Source: a virus
Length of the DNA stretch: 37,686 nt
IMG/VR virus record: IMGVR_UViG_3300005096_000018
Location: 1-37,686 of that record
Direction: 5' to 3' (one strand)
In this document: positions 1 to 8,703 of the stretch, piece by piece
Layout of the letters: every line of letters starts with the position of its first letter
How positions within the stretch are numbered: the stretch's first letter is position 1
Made by a program: the position numbers and the translations under genes
Notes under the pieces: model-generated
What the model was told of the DNA's origin: nothing
The model's database searches: none
What the model saw: the letters and a program-made list of their open reading frames with translations, nothing else

Positions 1-91
1 CAGCTATCCCTGAAATATTATGCCATTCTCCAACAGTTAATGCCGTCCCTCCTTTTGCCTCTACCAGCGTACCTCCATTTACATAAATTCT
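1..91. repeat. Terminal direct repeat (copy 1), circularisation overlap
   Basis: Bases 1-91 are identical to 37596-37686. The LamG gene is open and in frame through the join, so this is best read as the overlap left when a circular (or circularly permuted) genome is assembled, not as two biological copies. A true 91-bp terminal repeat is less likely but cannot be excluded from sequence alone. Confidence 0.95.
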
Positions 92-331
92 GAAACTAAC
101 TTCTCCAGCGGTACCAGTAATCATTAACCTTTTAGCGGCTGAACCTTTATCCCAAATACCAACCCAATCTGTCCATGTTGTTATATATATCCACATGGAA
201 AACGAAAACGGATTAAAGTCATCAATAGATACATCGCTTCCAAAATTAATAAAGTCATCAACACCATCAAAATCTATTCCAAAACAAGGAGCTGAAAACA
301 AAAGAAAAAATATTATTAAGAGTTTTTTCAT
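1..331 (-). CDS. LamG/concanavalin-fold exported protein, N-terminal part (continues at 37595)
   Basis: This is the N-terminal 110 codons of a 244-residue protein whose remainder lies at 37192-37595. The ATG at 331 overlaps the TGA of the upstream gene (ATGA), so translation is probably coupled. It opens with a Sec signal peptide (MKKLLIIFFLLFSAPCFG), followed by IDFDGVDDFINFG, a typical start of LamG/laminin-G-like jelly-roll domains. Such domains bind glycans or calcium. It lies at the distal end of the tail gene cluster, which suggests an adhesin or a fibre-associated protein. The exact role is unknown. Confidence 0.85.
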   Translation of the reverse strand, partial: MKKLLIIFFLLFSAPCFGIDFDGVDDFINFGSDVSIDDFNPFSFSMWIYITTWTDWVGIWDKGSAAKRLMITGTAGEVSFRIYVNGGTLVEAKGGTALTVGEWHNISGIA

Positions 332-798
332 AGCCCTTTATCCAGTTTTATTTGATCTTTTAATTCCTTAGCTGTTATTCGATATTGAACCGGCATTTTT
401 GAATTGTATACTTTTATGAATGATGTAAAAACATCCTTGACGGATACTGATAGATTGTTCACTGCTGTTGTGTCTGCGGCTTTCTTTGCAATTGTTTTTG
501 CTTGTGTTTCTGCGTCAATCTCTGCTTGTGTCCAGTCAACAATTCTATTCACTGACTGGCTAACATCAACTTTCTTATGATTAAGTTTTGAATCAATCCA
601 TTCTTGCCTTGTTTTTGCGACAATACAATTTGATTGCAATCCGGTATTATTTTCTCCTGAACATAATCCTAATTTTTTACAGTCACCAGAAACTCTTTTT
701 ATAATTTTTTTTGTAGTCGAATCATAACAAATAAAGCCTTCTGCATAAACATTGCCAGCAATTAATAATCCAATTAATAGTAAAATAAACTTTTTCAT
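328..798 (-). CDS. Exported protein of unknown function in distal tail cluster
   Basis: 156 residues with a clear signal peptide: MKKF, a hydrophobic core, then a cleavage-like GNVYA|E site. The mature part has four Cys near its N-terminus (residues about 24-58) that could form disulfides after export. An Ala/Thr-rich helical middle follows, then a basic C-terminus. A good SD (AAAAGGAGG) precedes the ATG. Its stop overlaps the start of the LamG gene. It sits between a signal-peptide-bearing fibre and the LamG protein, so it probably works with them. I do not recognise the family. Confidence 0.8.
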   Translation of the reverse strand: MKKFILLLIGLLIAGNVYAEGFICYDSTTKKIIKRVSGDCKKLGLCSGENNTGLQSNCIVAKTRQEWIDSKLNHKKVDVSQSVNRIVDWTQAEIDAETQAKTIAKKAADTTAVNNLSVSVKDVFTSFIKVYNSKMPVQYRITAKELKDQIKLDKGL

Positions 799-810
799 AA
801 GCCTCCTTTT

Positions 811-2739
811 TTAAATTCCTGTATAAGAAAACTCTACACCAATAACTTCCCTGTCTCCAGTCGCTGTATCGTTTGTCGCGTCATCTGCGTCTGTGCTTAG
901 CCATATCCAGACCATATCTCCGGCAGCGCAAGAATCATCTGTTAATGTAATGCTTATGACGTCCTGATATCCTGCGGTTCCCGGAACGGTCGCATTTCCT
1001 GCAACGCAATTAGCGAAAGAAGCTGTGCCGACATCAGCGGCATCAGCATCGCTTACACACATAATCGCCGCCTCATATTCAACGGTTCCAGACGTTGCTG
1101 ACGCCATTGAATAATGTACTTTCAAAACCGGCGTTGATGAATAATTGTCAGGCATAACAAACTGCCAAACTGCGGCTTCGTCTGCTACTGCGCTATCTGC
1201 TTCTAACAGTAGCCTCCAATTTCCGTCGCCCGCGTCTATAGCTGCACTTGTAGAAGCTGTCGTTGAACACCCAGCAGGCGTCATTGTTACAAAAGAGCCT
1301 GTCAATTTAGCAGACTGAACTGGCAAAGTTAAATTTGTTCGTGATGTTCCTCCGCCTCCACCGTCACCCTGTAAAGCCCATGTATCGGTTGATTCACAGG
1401 CATAAATTCTTTGTCCGCTTGTTGCGTCTGTGTCCATATATATTTGACCTACTGTACATGTGGCAGGCAAAGATGTTGAATTAGGAACTTCTACAGAAGC
1501 CCCGCCAAAATCATAAGTCCCGGTTCCGACATCGCCAGTATTTAACAGGAAAGAATCATCAACATTTAAAGTATTTGTGGCTAAAGTTATATTCGTGCCT
1601 GCGACCAATGCTGTTTTTGATACATCAATAGCCGCACTCGCATTAATATCCGCATTGACAATAACCCCGGCATTAATATTTGCGGTAACAGTATTTGAAG
1701 TGTCGACAAAGTCAATGTCCCCGGTGCTTACAAAGTCAGGGTCTACAACCGCCGCCCCGTCAATCGATATTGAGTCAGCCCCGCTTGCCGCTGTTCCGTC
1801 TCCGGCAATAACCCAATTAGTTCCGTCATCAACACAAACATTCACCGTTGACCCTCCGCCTGTTGTGCAGTCATTATCAGCGTTTCCGTCGGTTACAACA
1901 GCTATTCTTCCAACGGTTCCTGCTGCAGGTAAAGATGCAATAGTCCCGTTATCAATCTCTATCGTTGCTCCGCCAAAGTCATAAGCTCCTGTGCCTACGT
2001 CACCGGTATTAGACAAAAACGCATCATCAACATTACAGACACCGCCAGAACATGTTAGATTCGTTCCACCTGCCCCATTAATCTCCTGCTGGACAAATGC
2101 CGTTGTGGCTATGGCTGTTGTGTTTGTGTCGGCCGCGGCTGTTGTTGATAGTGAGGCCGTTAAAGTGTCTGACACCTCATTGTCCGCCCATGGATTAGCA
2201 GTATTTACCCAGTTCCCTGTTATGGTCTCATTGCCGGCTAAATTAAGCGTTGTATCTGTCGTATGCGCTCCGGCGTAAAATTCGTTTGTCCCTGTACCGT
2301 CTCCAACCTGCAATCTCTCTGTTGTCCGATCAAATTTAATTTGTCCATCTGTTGTTGGGGCGGCCCCATTGCCATCGAGCAATTTAAATACACAGTCTCC
2401 TGTATCGCTACAAGTAGGTGCCCCAGAAGTATAATCTTGTATAATTTTTCCAGTGGTTCCGTCAAAGCGCACTATAGCGTTATCAACAGAAGCCGCGGGG
2501 CCAGAAACATCGCCGCCACCTCCAAGCCCTGTTGTCAATGTATATGTACCGTCTCCATTATCAGCTAAAGCGCCGTTAGTAACTTTAATTTTCCCGCAAA
2601 CAGGGCTTGATGGATCGCCGTCAATTTCTTCCATAGTAATACATTTGTCAAACTTGCCTGTAAATGGATTAAATGTTTGTCCAGCAAAAGCCTGCGCGTT
2701 TAAAAATAATAAAAAAAATAAAATTTTAATATATTTCAT
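811..2739 (-). CDS. Long repetitive tail fibre-like protein with Sec signal peptide
   Basis: 642 residues with low-complexity, Thr/Ala/Asp/Gly-rich beta-type sequence typical of phage tail fibres. It begins with a signal peptide (MKYIKILFFLLFLNAQAFA). At least two copies of a module of about 60-80 residues are visible, marked by NTGDVGTGxYDFGGAxxE followed by SLPAxxTVGxI. The C-terminal 150 residues differ and may form a tip or knob domain. The SD AGGGG lies upstream. It is the largest gene of the distal tail group. A Sec signal on a fibre is unusual, because virion proteins normally assemble in the cytoplasm. Confidence 0.8.
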   Translation of the reverse strand: MKYIKILFFLLFLNAQAFAGQTFNPFTGKFDKCITMEEIDGDPSSPVCGKIKVTNGALADNGDGTYTLTTGLGGGGDVSGPAASVDNAIVRFDGTTGKIIQDYTSGAPTCSDTGDCVFKLLDGNGAAPTTDGQIKFDRTTERLQVGDGTGTNEFYAGAHTTDTTLNLAGNETITGNWVNTANPWADNEVSDTLTASLSTTAAADTNTTAIATTAFVQQEINGAGGTNLTCSGGVCNVDDAFLSNTGDVGTGAYDFGGATIEIDNGTIASLPAAGTVGRIAVVTDGNADNDCTTGGGSTVNVCVDDGTNWVIAGDGTAASGADSISIDGAAVVDPDFVSTGDIDFVDTSNTVTANINAGVIVNADINASAAIDVSKTALVAGTNITLATNTLNVDDSFLLNTGDVGTGTYDFGGASVEVPNSTSLPATCTVGQIYMDTDATSGQRIYACESTDTWALQGDGGGGGTSRTNLTLPVQSAKLTGSFVTMTPAGCSTTASTSAAIDAGDGNWRLLLEADSAVADEAAVWQFVMPDNYSSTPVLKVHYSMASATSGTVEYEAAIMCVSDADAADVGTASFANCVAGNATVPGTAGYQDVISITLTDDSCAAGDMVWIWLSTDADDATNDTATGDREVIGVEFSYTGI

Positions 2740-2747
2740 AAGAACCC

Positions 2748-3047
2748 CTATTCATAAGTAGCCGAAGCTCTATTATCCCATGAATCAAACGCGGACTGTC
2801 TTAACGTAACTTGTTGATTCGCGTCATAAGTAAATTTATGTAATAGCCATCCAGTTGATGAAGCCGCAAGTCCTTTTGCTCCATATCCAGCATATAAAAT
2901 TGTTAAATCCGCGTTATAAGCAAATCTTTGTTGAAGATCTGATGGAATCTCTGTGATACGCCTTGCCATAAGTGAAATCTGATGTTCCCGCTCTTCAGCG
3001 ACAGAAGTCTTGCTTCCTTTTATATCTGTTGTTAGCTCATTTGCCAT
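2748..3047 (-). CDS. Small phage protein downstream of tail genes
   Basis: 99 residues starting MANELTTD after a G-rich SD (GGGGGG). The C-terminal half reads as beta strands ending in FDSWDNRASATYE. That ending resembles small fibre-associated proteins found next to tail fibres in many phages, which end in similar WDNR-T-Y sequences. The function is unknown and is probably structural. No signal peptide or membrane segment. Confidence 0.65.
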   Translation of the reverse strand: MANELTTDIKGSKTSVAEEREHQISLMARRITEIPSDLQQRFAYNADLTILYAGYGAKGLAASSTGWLLHKFTYDANQQVTLRQSAFDSWDNRASATYE

Positions 3048-3066
3048 ATATCCCCCCGGGCTTAAA

Positions 3067-3390
3067 TCATAAATTTTTTATTCTTTTTGATAATTTCAAA
3101 TAATTCCATACTCTGCTATACCTGGATTCTGTATATGTTGGAGGCCCTAATTTTCTTTCTATTTGCCTTATTTTAGACAGCAGCTCTCCAATGTCAACTT
3201 CATTCCCTATCATTTCACGAATGCCTGTAAGCTTTGTCACAATTTTATTATCCATCCCAGCGACATCAACATCAAAATATCTCATAACGTCAAGAGGGAT
3301 ATTGTCTATCATAAATGGAACAGGCTTAGATTCTGCCTTTATAATAGGCGCTACTATTTCTTGTTCTGCTGTTTTTGCTATTCCTTCCAT
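3067..3390 (-). CDS. Hypothetical protein
   Basis: 107 residues. The N-terminal half is acidic and hydrophobic; the C-terminal half is helical and basic (RQIERKLGPPTY..., ending KLSKRIKNL). An SD (AGGGAG) is present. It belongs to the tail-gene run on the same strand. No family recognised. Confidence 0.65.
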   Translation of the reverse strand: MEGIAKTAEQEIVAPIIKAESKPVPFMIDNIPLDVMRYFDVDVAGMDNKIVTKLTGIREMIGNEVDIGELLSKIRQIERKLGPPTYTESRYSRVWNYLKLSKRIKNL

Positions 3391-3398
3391 AAATCTCC

Positions 3399-3467
3399 CT
3401 AAGAAATTGTATTAATAAATTCAATTAATACGCATACAAATAAAATAGTTATTATAATCGTTTGCAT
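3399..3467 (-). CDS. 22-residue membrane microprotein
   Basis: A 23-codon reading frame with an ideal SD (AAGGAG, 8 nt before the ATG). It encodes essentially one hydrophobic segment, MQTIIITILFVCVLIEFINT. It fills the 80-nt gap between two structural genes. Size and sequence fit a single-pass inner-membrane peptide. The role is unknown, and a tiny holin-like or regulatory peptide is possible. Confidence 0.5.
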   Translation of the reverse strand: MQTIIITILFVCVLIEFINTIS

Positions 3468-3471
3468 TGCT

Positions 3472-4761
3472 TTATTCTCCTTGTTGGCCTGTTTTAAAAA
3501 TTCCCCTTGCGCCACCAGTAGATTTTAAAGCCGCTCCAATAGCTGTTGTATAAGCAACGCCTTTAAGCAGGCGCCCAGCAAACTCCCTGCTTCTAATAAT
3601 TTTTTCTATATTTCTAAGTTCCTGCGCGAATTTATTAGATTTTGCGCCAAATTTATTTAAAGCGCTTAATGTCGTTCTTAAATCAGACTCCCTTGAATCT
3701 AATATTTCTTTTAATAATTTTCCTGTTTTAGTCGGTTTGCCTGTTATGGGGTTTACCATTTTTCTTTGTATAGACGCGTATCCTTTTTTTAATTCAGAAT
3801 AATTTAATCTTGCTTTTTTAAATTTATTAACATACTTAATTCCTTTGGCTTTTGCGATTGCTGAGTCTGCGATATCATTAAGGTTTCTGCTTATCTTCAT
3901 TAATGCCTTTTGTCCTGAAGAAATTTTTTTCCCGGACGCGCTATTCGCCCAACTTGTTATTAGATCATCTAATAATTGCCTGGCCTGCCTAACCGCGTTA
4001 ACATTTCCCTGCTCGGCAAGATTTAGTAATGAAGCCTCAGCGTCTTTTATGTTTATATTAGGGACACCTGCCATTTGTTTTTTAGCGATATTGCTAGCGT
4101 TAGCGAGTTCATCAAGAAATTTATTTTTATTAATAGCGGTTTCCCCTATTTCATTATAAAATTTCTGTACTTTACCTCCAACTTTATTTAATGCCCCGCC
4201 TTTTCCTTCAACAGCATTCACAAATGAAGTTATAGCCTTTGCAGTTCTTTTGTCTGCATATTTAGACACAGCCCCTAGCTTTCCTGCGATTTTAGACAAA
4301 CCTAAAGGCATGGCAATATCAGCCATAAACCCTATTACATTTGAAGGCGTTTCTGAAATCCCTGCGCCGCGTGGAATATCCCTAAATTCGCCTTGTTTTA
4401 TTCCTGCGATCCCAAGCCCAGCCTCTTTAACAAGATTTATCGGGTTAAATTTTCCTTGCTGTAACGCGATTATTGGATTAGCTATTCCTGATTGTAACAA
4501 TTCAAAAGGAAGCCCAACAGTTTTTAATCCAGTGCTAATTCTTTCAAAAGGCTTTGTTCCGGGCTTAAATTCACTCCAAACAGAGCCTCTTGATTTGATT
4601 CTTTCTTTAATAAATGAATCTAAATTTTGCTGTTTTTTTATAATTTTAGGGCGGTCTAGCGTTTTACTTTTATCCATTAATCCAGAAAAATCATATTTAT
4701 ATTTTGATTGCGTTTCTGGCTTTGCGTTGTCCATTAAACCCGAAAAGTCATATTGCGCCAT
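3472..4761 (-). CDS. Large structural or internal virion protein
   Basis: 429 residues with the motif YDFSGLMD twice in the first 31 residues (about 4-11 and 23-30). A mostly helical, Lys/Ala/Asn-rich body follows, and a hydrophobic patch (about 400-418) near the C-terminus. Repeated N-terminal YDFSGLMD motifs recall docking motifs of phage internal virion or ejection proteins, but this is inference. The ATG overlaps the stop of the next upstream gene (4761). It is part of a block of Gln/Ala-rich proteins between fibre and tail genes, the usual place for ejection proteins in podoviruses. Confidence 0.65.
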   Translation of the reverse strand: MAQYDFSGLMDNAKPETQSKYKYDFSGLMDKSKTLDRPKIIKKQQNLDSFIKERIKSRGSVWSEFKPGTKPFERISTGLKTVGLPFELLQSGIANPIIALQQGKFNPINLVKEAGLGIAGIKQGEFRDIPRGAGISETPSNVIGFMADIAMPLGLSKIAGKLGAVSKYADKRTAKAITSFVNAVEGKGGALNKVGGKVQKFYNEIGETAINKNKFLDELANASNIAKKQMAGVPNINIKDAEASLLNLAEQGNVNAVRQARQLLDDLITSWANSASGKKISSGQKALMKISRNLNDIADSAIAKAKGIKYVNKFKKARLNYSELKKGYASIQRKMVNPITGKPTKTGKLLKEILDSRESDLRTTLSALNKFGAKSNKFAQELRNIEKIIRSREFAGRLLKGVAYTTAIGAALKSTGGARGIFKTGQQGE

Positions 4762-6044
4762 TACAACAGCCCCTCTTCTATTAATCTTGCTATTACTTGA
4801 GTTCTGCTAAATTTTTTATTATCCCGCATGGCATTTTGAATTAATTGATTTTCTCTATCATTAAAGCTTGAATTTTCCGCCAACCATTTAAAACTTCTTT
4901 TAGCTGTATAAGGTTTGTCCATTAATCCCATTGCTCTATACATATGATTATATTTTCGGATTAAATTAGCCTCAAAGCTGTTCATTTTTTGAGATCGTTT
5001 TTCATCTGAAAGAGGTTTTCCATTATCGTCAAGCAAAACAGCGTTCGCTTTATTTTTAACTATGGTTGTCGTCATGTTAGCAATATCTTCTCTTATATCT
5101 CCTGAAAATTGTGATAAAGTTTTTTCAAATTTACTTGCCATTTCGCCTGAACGAAACGCTCCGAGTTGCCGCATAAGTTCAGTACCAAGCTCTGGCCTTA
5201 AATTATCCAAAGCTGTCATTAATGGTGCTGCTTTAGCTGCCATTGCGGCGTTTTTAAAAAGTTTAGTTTTCCATGCCTGAATGCCACCCTTGCTAAAATC
5301 TAATTTAATCCCCAAATTAGCCGCAACATCTTTTAATTCTTGATAAGCCCTCCCGCCGACTTCCATGAAATTCTGCAATTTAGGATTTACAACATCGAAC
5401 TTTATCCTTCTTTTAACGTCCTCTTCGTTCCATTTTACGCCTGTTAATTGTTGTTTTTCTGTTAATTTTGAAGGTTCTGCTATTTTATATCCTGTTGGCT
5501 GACCAAATTTATCAAAACCCTTTGGAACGATTTGCCTCCCTTTAATGTTAATCCCGGGTTGAATTTTTGGCTGTTTTAAAATATTTATTGCGGTGTCAGT
5601 AATTTTTCCCGGAGCAATTTGTAGCATAGGTTGCTGTCTATTAATTGAAGGCGGCTGGATTTGTTGCGAATTTCCGATTAATTGAGCAAAAGCCTGCTGT
5701 CCCCCTAATTGCTCAATTTGTTGAGGCCCCATTCCAAGATTAGCTGCGGCTTCTGCGAGCTTTCCTTTTTCAATAAAATCTTGAGCCGGCGTCCTTATAT
5801 TTCTTTGCGCGATACTCTGCATTCTCTGATTTTCTATTTGTATTGGATCAGGCCCAATTGGAACCCCCTGTATGCCTTGGCTATATCCAACCATGCCCCG
5901 CCCCAAAGCTGAAAGCAACCCTCTTTTCCCGGGAATAAATTTTCCAGTAGCCGGGTCAATTGAGGGGCTTCTATCAAAAAAAACAAAACCTTTTTTATCC
6001 ATATTCTTCTCGCGTTCTGTTTTATTTTCTAATTTCTTTGCCAT
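4761..6044 (-). CDS. Internal virion/ejection-like protein
   Basis: I chose the start at 6044 (MAKKLENK) because SD GGAGGG stands 6-7 nt upstream; the frame stays open 15 codons further, but that extension overlaps the preceding gene. About 427 residues. The N-terminal third is rich in Pro/Gln/Gly. The C-terminal two thirds are helical (Ala/Lys/Glu-rich), including a stretch about LSQFSGDIREDIANMTTT. Composition and place match internal head or ejection proteins. No enzymatic motif seen. Confidence 0.65.
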   Translation of the reverse strand: MAKKLENKTEREKNMDKKGFVFFDRSPSIDPATGKFIPGKRGLLSALGRGMVGYSQGIQGVPIGPDPIQIENQRMQSIAQRNIRTPAQDFIEKGKLAEAAANLGMGPQQIEQLGGQQAFAQLIGNSQQIQPPSINRQQPMLQIAPGKITDTAINILKQPKIQPGINIKGRQIVPKGFDKFGQPTGYKIAEPSKLTEKQQLTGVKWNEEDVKRRIKFDVVNPKLQNFMEVGGRAYQELKDVAANLGIKLDFSKGGIQAWKTKLFKNAAMAAKAAPLMTALDNLRPELGTELMRQLGAFRSGEMASKFEKTLSQFSGDIREDIANMTTTIVKNKANAVLLDDNGKPLSDEKRSQKMNSFEANLIRKYNHMYRAMGLMDKPYTAKRSFKWLAENSSFNDRENQLIQNAMRDNKKFSRTQVIARLIEEGLL

Positions 6045-6048
6045 ATCA

Positions 6049-6696
6049 TTACCCTCCAAAACTCCCAAGTCCTTGTAAAACATTACCAAACCCAGTTAAA
6101 TAATCTGGCTTCTGCTGCTGGAAGAACTGAGGCCTATTATATTGTAGCCTTGATTGATACCCCTGCATTCTATTGCTTAAAACTTGCCCGGGAGTCAAGC
6201 TAGCCGAAAAATTAGAAAATGTTGGCGTTGTGGGCTGAGGAAACGGAGCAAATCCAGCAATAGATAATCCAAGGTTCCTTGCGGCCATTTGACGTTGAAG
6301 TCTTTGCTCTGACATTATTCGAGAAAAGTCTCTACCGGCCACAGGACTTAACGCATTTGGGCCTACAGCGGCCTGGAAGTCTCTTAACATACTTTCTTGT
6401 TCTGACGCCGGAATTTCACCCTGAAGCTCATTAGAGGCTATTCCAGCAAGCTGCTCTGTTAGACTTGTTGCTTGGGGTGCAAGCTGTTCTTGAGCTTTGC
6501 GTAACGCTAAAGCCATTGGCCCGGCAAACTGTTGCGTTAATTCTAATTGTTGTTGCGCCTCTAATGGCGCCTGTTGTTGTTGTAACGCAAATAATTTAGG
6601 CTGAGCCTTAACAAATTCCTGTATGCCTTGCGCTGTTGATGGCGCCGGTGGCGCTGGTGGTGGTGTCGCTGATACTACTTTTGTACCCCCTGCCAT
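6049..6696 (-). CDS. Gln/Ala-rich virion protein
   Basis: 215 residues. It starts with a Pro/Ala-rich tail (PPPAPPAPS), continues with a Gln-rich helical core (FALQQQQAPLEAQQQLEL) and ends with aromatic, Gln-rich and Gly-rich sequence. This composition recurs in podovirus head or ejection proteins encoded next to the tail nozzle. Four nucleotides separate it from the next gene. No catalytic motif seen. Confidence 0.6.
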   Translation of the reverse strand: MAGGTKVVSATPPPAPPAPSTAQGIQEFVKAQPKLFALQQQQAPLEAQQQLELTQQFAGPMALALRKAQEQLAPQATSLTEQLAGIASNELQGEIPASEQESMLRDFQAAVGPNALSPVAGRDFSRIMSEQRLQRQMAARNLGLSIAGFAPFPQPTTPTFSNFSASLTPGQVLSNRMQGYQSRLQYNRPQFFQQQKPDYLTGFGNVLQGLGSFGG

Positions 6697-6697
6697 A

Positions 6698-7111
6698 TTA
6701 GCCCCCCTTTATTTTTAATATTTTATTAAATGAATAAATTCTGCTTGCTCTGTATTTATATTTATAATACCGCTGGAACCTTAAATATTTCATAAATGGA
6801 AATTTCTGTAAATTTTTTATTATAATATATTTTAACGCATTTTTGTTTCTATAATCTTTTCTAATTGCGACATCTAATAAATCACAGATATTGCCAGACC
6901 TGCTGACATTCCATCGCGCCGTATAAATAATGCCTTTATCGTCTTTTTCATAATCAAAAGTCCCAAATTTTATATGTTCTTTTATGATTTGCGTAATTTT
7001 GAATTTTTGATTACGCATTTCATTAAAATGATTGCAAATAAATTCTGCAATTTCGTTAATTTCAATATCAATATTTTTATTATACTCCGTAGATTCCTGT
7101 ACTGCCGTCAT
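6698..7111 (-). CDS. Possible GNAT-like acetyltransferase
   Basis: 137 residues. The middle (CDLLDVAIRKDYRNKNALKY) resembles the core of GNAT N-acetyltransferases, where a V-x-x-x-R-x-x-(G/N)-K loop binds acetyl-CoA. The canonical Gly-x-Gly is absent, so activity is uncertain. Small GNAT-like proteins occur in several podovirus structural clusters. The ATG at 7111 overlaps the upstream gene by 32 nt and lacks a clear SD; no better in-frame start is visible. Confidence 0.45.
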   Translation of the reverse strand: MTAVQESTEYNKNIDIEINEIAEFICNHFNEMRNQKFKITQIIKEHIKFGTFDYEKDDKGIIYTARWNVSRSGNICDLLDVAIRKDYRNKNALKYIIIKNLQKFPFMKYLRFQRYYKYKYRASRIYSFNKILKIKGG

Positions 7112-7313
7112 ATTTTAAAGTAGCCCCGCTTGCTAAAGAAGACATTAATATATAACTTGGTATCATGCCGGCCGTTGTTGCTAATGATGTCAACATATTA
7201 TTAGCAATCTCTGTATGCTCTAAAGATATCGTAGCTGAATCAACAAGAGCATGAAGCTTTGTATTTGTGATCTGCTCCGTACTTCCAAAAGTTTGCCCTT
7301 TAGTTATTGACAT
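7080..7313 (-). CDS. Short protein sharing the N-terminal module of the Gly-rich fibre
   Basis: 77 residues. The first 30 (TFGSTEQITNTKLHALVDSA) match the N-terminus of the Gly-rich fibre encoded at 7612-8703 (TYGATETITNTKLHNLVDLG). It is thus a stand-alone copy of what may be a virion-attachment module, with a different short C-terminus. Either a duplication or a small fibre adaptor. The function is inferred only from this similarity. Confidence 0.6.
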   Translation of the reverse strand: MSITKGQTFGSTEQITNTKLHALVDSATISLEHTEIANNMLTSLATTAGMIPSYILMSSLASGATLKYDGSTGIYGV

Positions 7314-7597
7314 TATTTTTCAAATCCTCTATCTGTTGAAATTTTATCATCTTTGATATAAGCTAAAATTTGTTCATCTGTCATATTTGAAACCGTATTA
7401 ATACAACCTTGCTCATCCCCTATATTTGAAACGCACTGTTCTATTGCTTTACGTGCTCTAAATCCATTAACACTGAAATCTGGAGAACTTAATTCACCTT
7501 TTGTGTAAGTGATATACGTCGGGACTGATATAATTAATCCTAAAGCTATTGATACTAACAAAAACGCTGTTTCTACTACGCCTTTTTGATTTTTCAT
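7313..7597 (-). CDS. Single-pass membrane protein
   Basis: I chose the start at 7597 (MKNQKG) because SD AAGGAG precedes it; an upstream ATG at 7630 has no SD. About 94 residues with one strong membrane helix close to the N-terminus (TAFLLVSIALGLIISV), then a soluble part with two Cys (EQCVSN..., EQGCIN). The topology is probably N-in, C-out. It lies between two genes carrying the same fibre-attachment module. Role unknown. Confidence 0.65.
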   Translation of the reverse strand: MKNQKGVVETAFLLVSIALGLIISVPTYITYTKGELSSPDFSVNGFRARKAIEQCVSNIGDEQGCINTVSNMTDEQILAYIKDDKISTDRGFEK

Positions 7598-7611
7598 GTT
7601 ATTCTCCTTTT

Positions 7612-8703
7612 TTAATACATTACTATACAAAGGCCTGAACCTCCAGCGCCTCCATCTCTACCTCCAGTGTTTTCTCCTCCTCCTCCTCCTCCAGCTCCAG
7701 AATTAGCAGTAGCAGAAGACCCAACTCCTCCGGTTGTTGAACCATCACCACCAGTTCCAAAAGGCGTTCCTCCACCGCCTCCACCATCATCACTTCCTCC
7801 ATTTCCACCACTTCCGCTTTTCATTCTCCATACTCCACCTGTGCTTCCTGAAGCATCAGAATCTAAACTAACTCCACCTAATCCCCCACTTGAAGAGCCT
7901 CCGACAATCGGACCTGACCCACCTGATCCTCCATTCACTGATAAAGTATCAAAACTTGTTGGGCCACCATTTGCCCCATCTCCTCTTTCAGCGCTCCCAC
8001 CTGAACCGCCAGCGCCAATAGAAACTGTATAACTATTACCAGGAGTTACAGTAAAAGGAATATTAAATAAAAAATACCCTCCTGCTCCACCCCCTCCTCC
8101 GTCTACAGCTCCTCCACTATTTGCTTGAGAAGCCGCCCCACCACCTCCACCACCCAACAAAGTAACATAAACTTTAGTAACCCCAACAGGAGCAGTAAAA
8201 GTGGATGATCCACTAGATGTAAATATTTGGATCCCTGACAAATCACCTTTACCAATAAAATTAGTTGATCCATCGAACATAGGAATTGATCCGCTTGCAA
8301 GAGAGCTTACTATTGTTTTATAATGAAATTGTCCTATCGTAGATGGAACGCTAGCCAAATTTCTCATAGATATTCCATCTACCCAAGAAGCTTGTGTTAA
8401 TGGCAGTAAAGATGCATTTGGAATACTTACCAAAGAAACTATCGTGCTTCCTAACACAGGAATATTAGTTGATGGAATTGTGCCGGCTCCAGAAGGAATA
8501 CTAGCAAGGTTTCCAAGAGCAATTCCTCGCACTTTATTTCCTGTAGTAATATCAGCTAATTTCGTATCTGCTATTGCTGCTGCGCTGTCAATATCTGCGT
8601 TTACAATAGCCGTTACAGAGCCTAAATCAACTAAATTATGTAATTTAGTGTTCGTAATGGTTTCAGTTGCTCCATATGTTACGCCACGGCTAAGAGTTGC
8701 CAT
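7612..8703 (-). CDS. Glycine-rich tail fibre/adhesin
   Basis: 363 residues from MATLSRG; SD GGAGG decides this start over the 8718 extension. Module order: an attachment-like N-terminus (TYGATETITNTKLHNLVD), an Ala/Ser region, then IQIFTSSGSSTFTAP followed by VTLLGGGGGG. This opens a domain of about 180 residues that is more than a third Gly in long runs. Gly-rich sandwich domains of this type form receptor-binding tips in many tailed phages. It is likely the main receptor-binding protein. Confidence 0.75.
   Translation of the reverse strand: MATLSRGVTYGATETITNTKLHNLVDLGSVTAIVNADIDSAAAIADTKLADITTGNKVRGIALGNLASIPSGAGTIPSTNIPVLGSTIVSLVSIPNASLLPLTQASWVDGISMRNLASVPSTIGQFHYKTIVSSLASGSIPMFDGSTNFIGKGDLSGIQIFTSSGSSTFTAPVGVTKVYVTLLGGGGGGAASQANSGGAVDGGGGGAGGYFLFNIPFTVTPGNSYTVSIGAGGSGGSAERGDGANGGPTSFDTLSVNGGSGGSGPIVGGSSSGGLGGVSLDSDASGSTGGVWRMKSGSGGNGGSDDGGGGGGTPFGTGGDGSTTGGVGSSATANSGAGGGGGGENTGGRDGGAGGSGLCIVMY

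Noticed and set aside
2263-2761. Plus-strand ORFs in the long fibre gene
   Set aside because: They are shadows of the real minus-strand frame, without SD and with non-protein-like composition.
7313-7597. Type IV pilin-like protein
   Set aside because: The Glu after KG is at +3 rather than +5 and the rest does not match; a plain membrane anchor explains the hydrophobic segment.
7667-8032. Pro-rich plus-strand ORF
   Set aside because: It is the antisense shadow of the Gly-rich fibre; no SD and no support as a gene.
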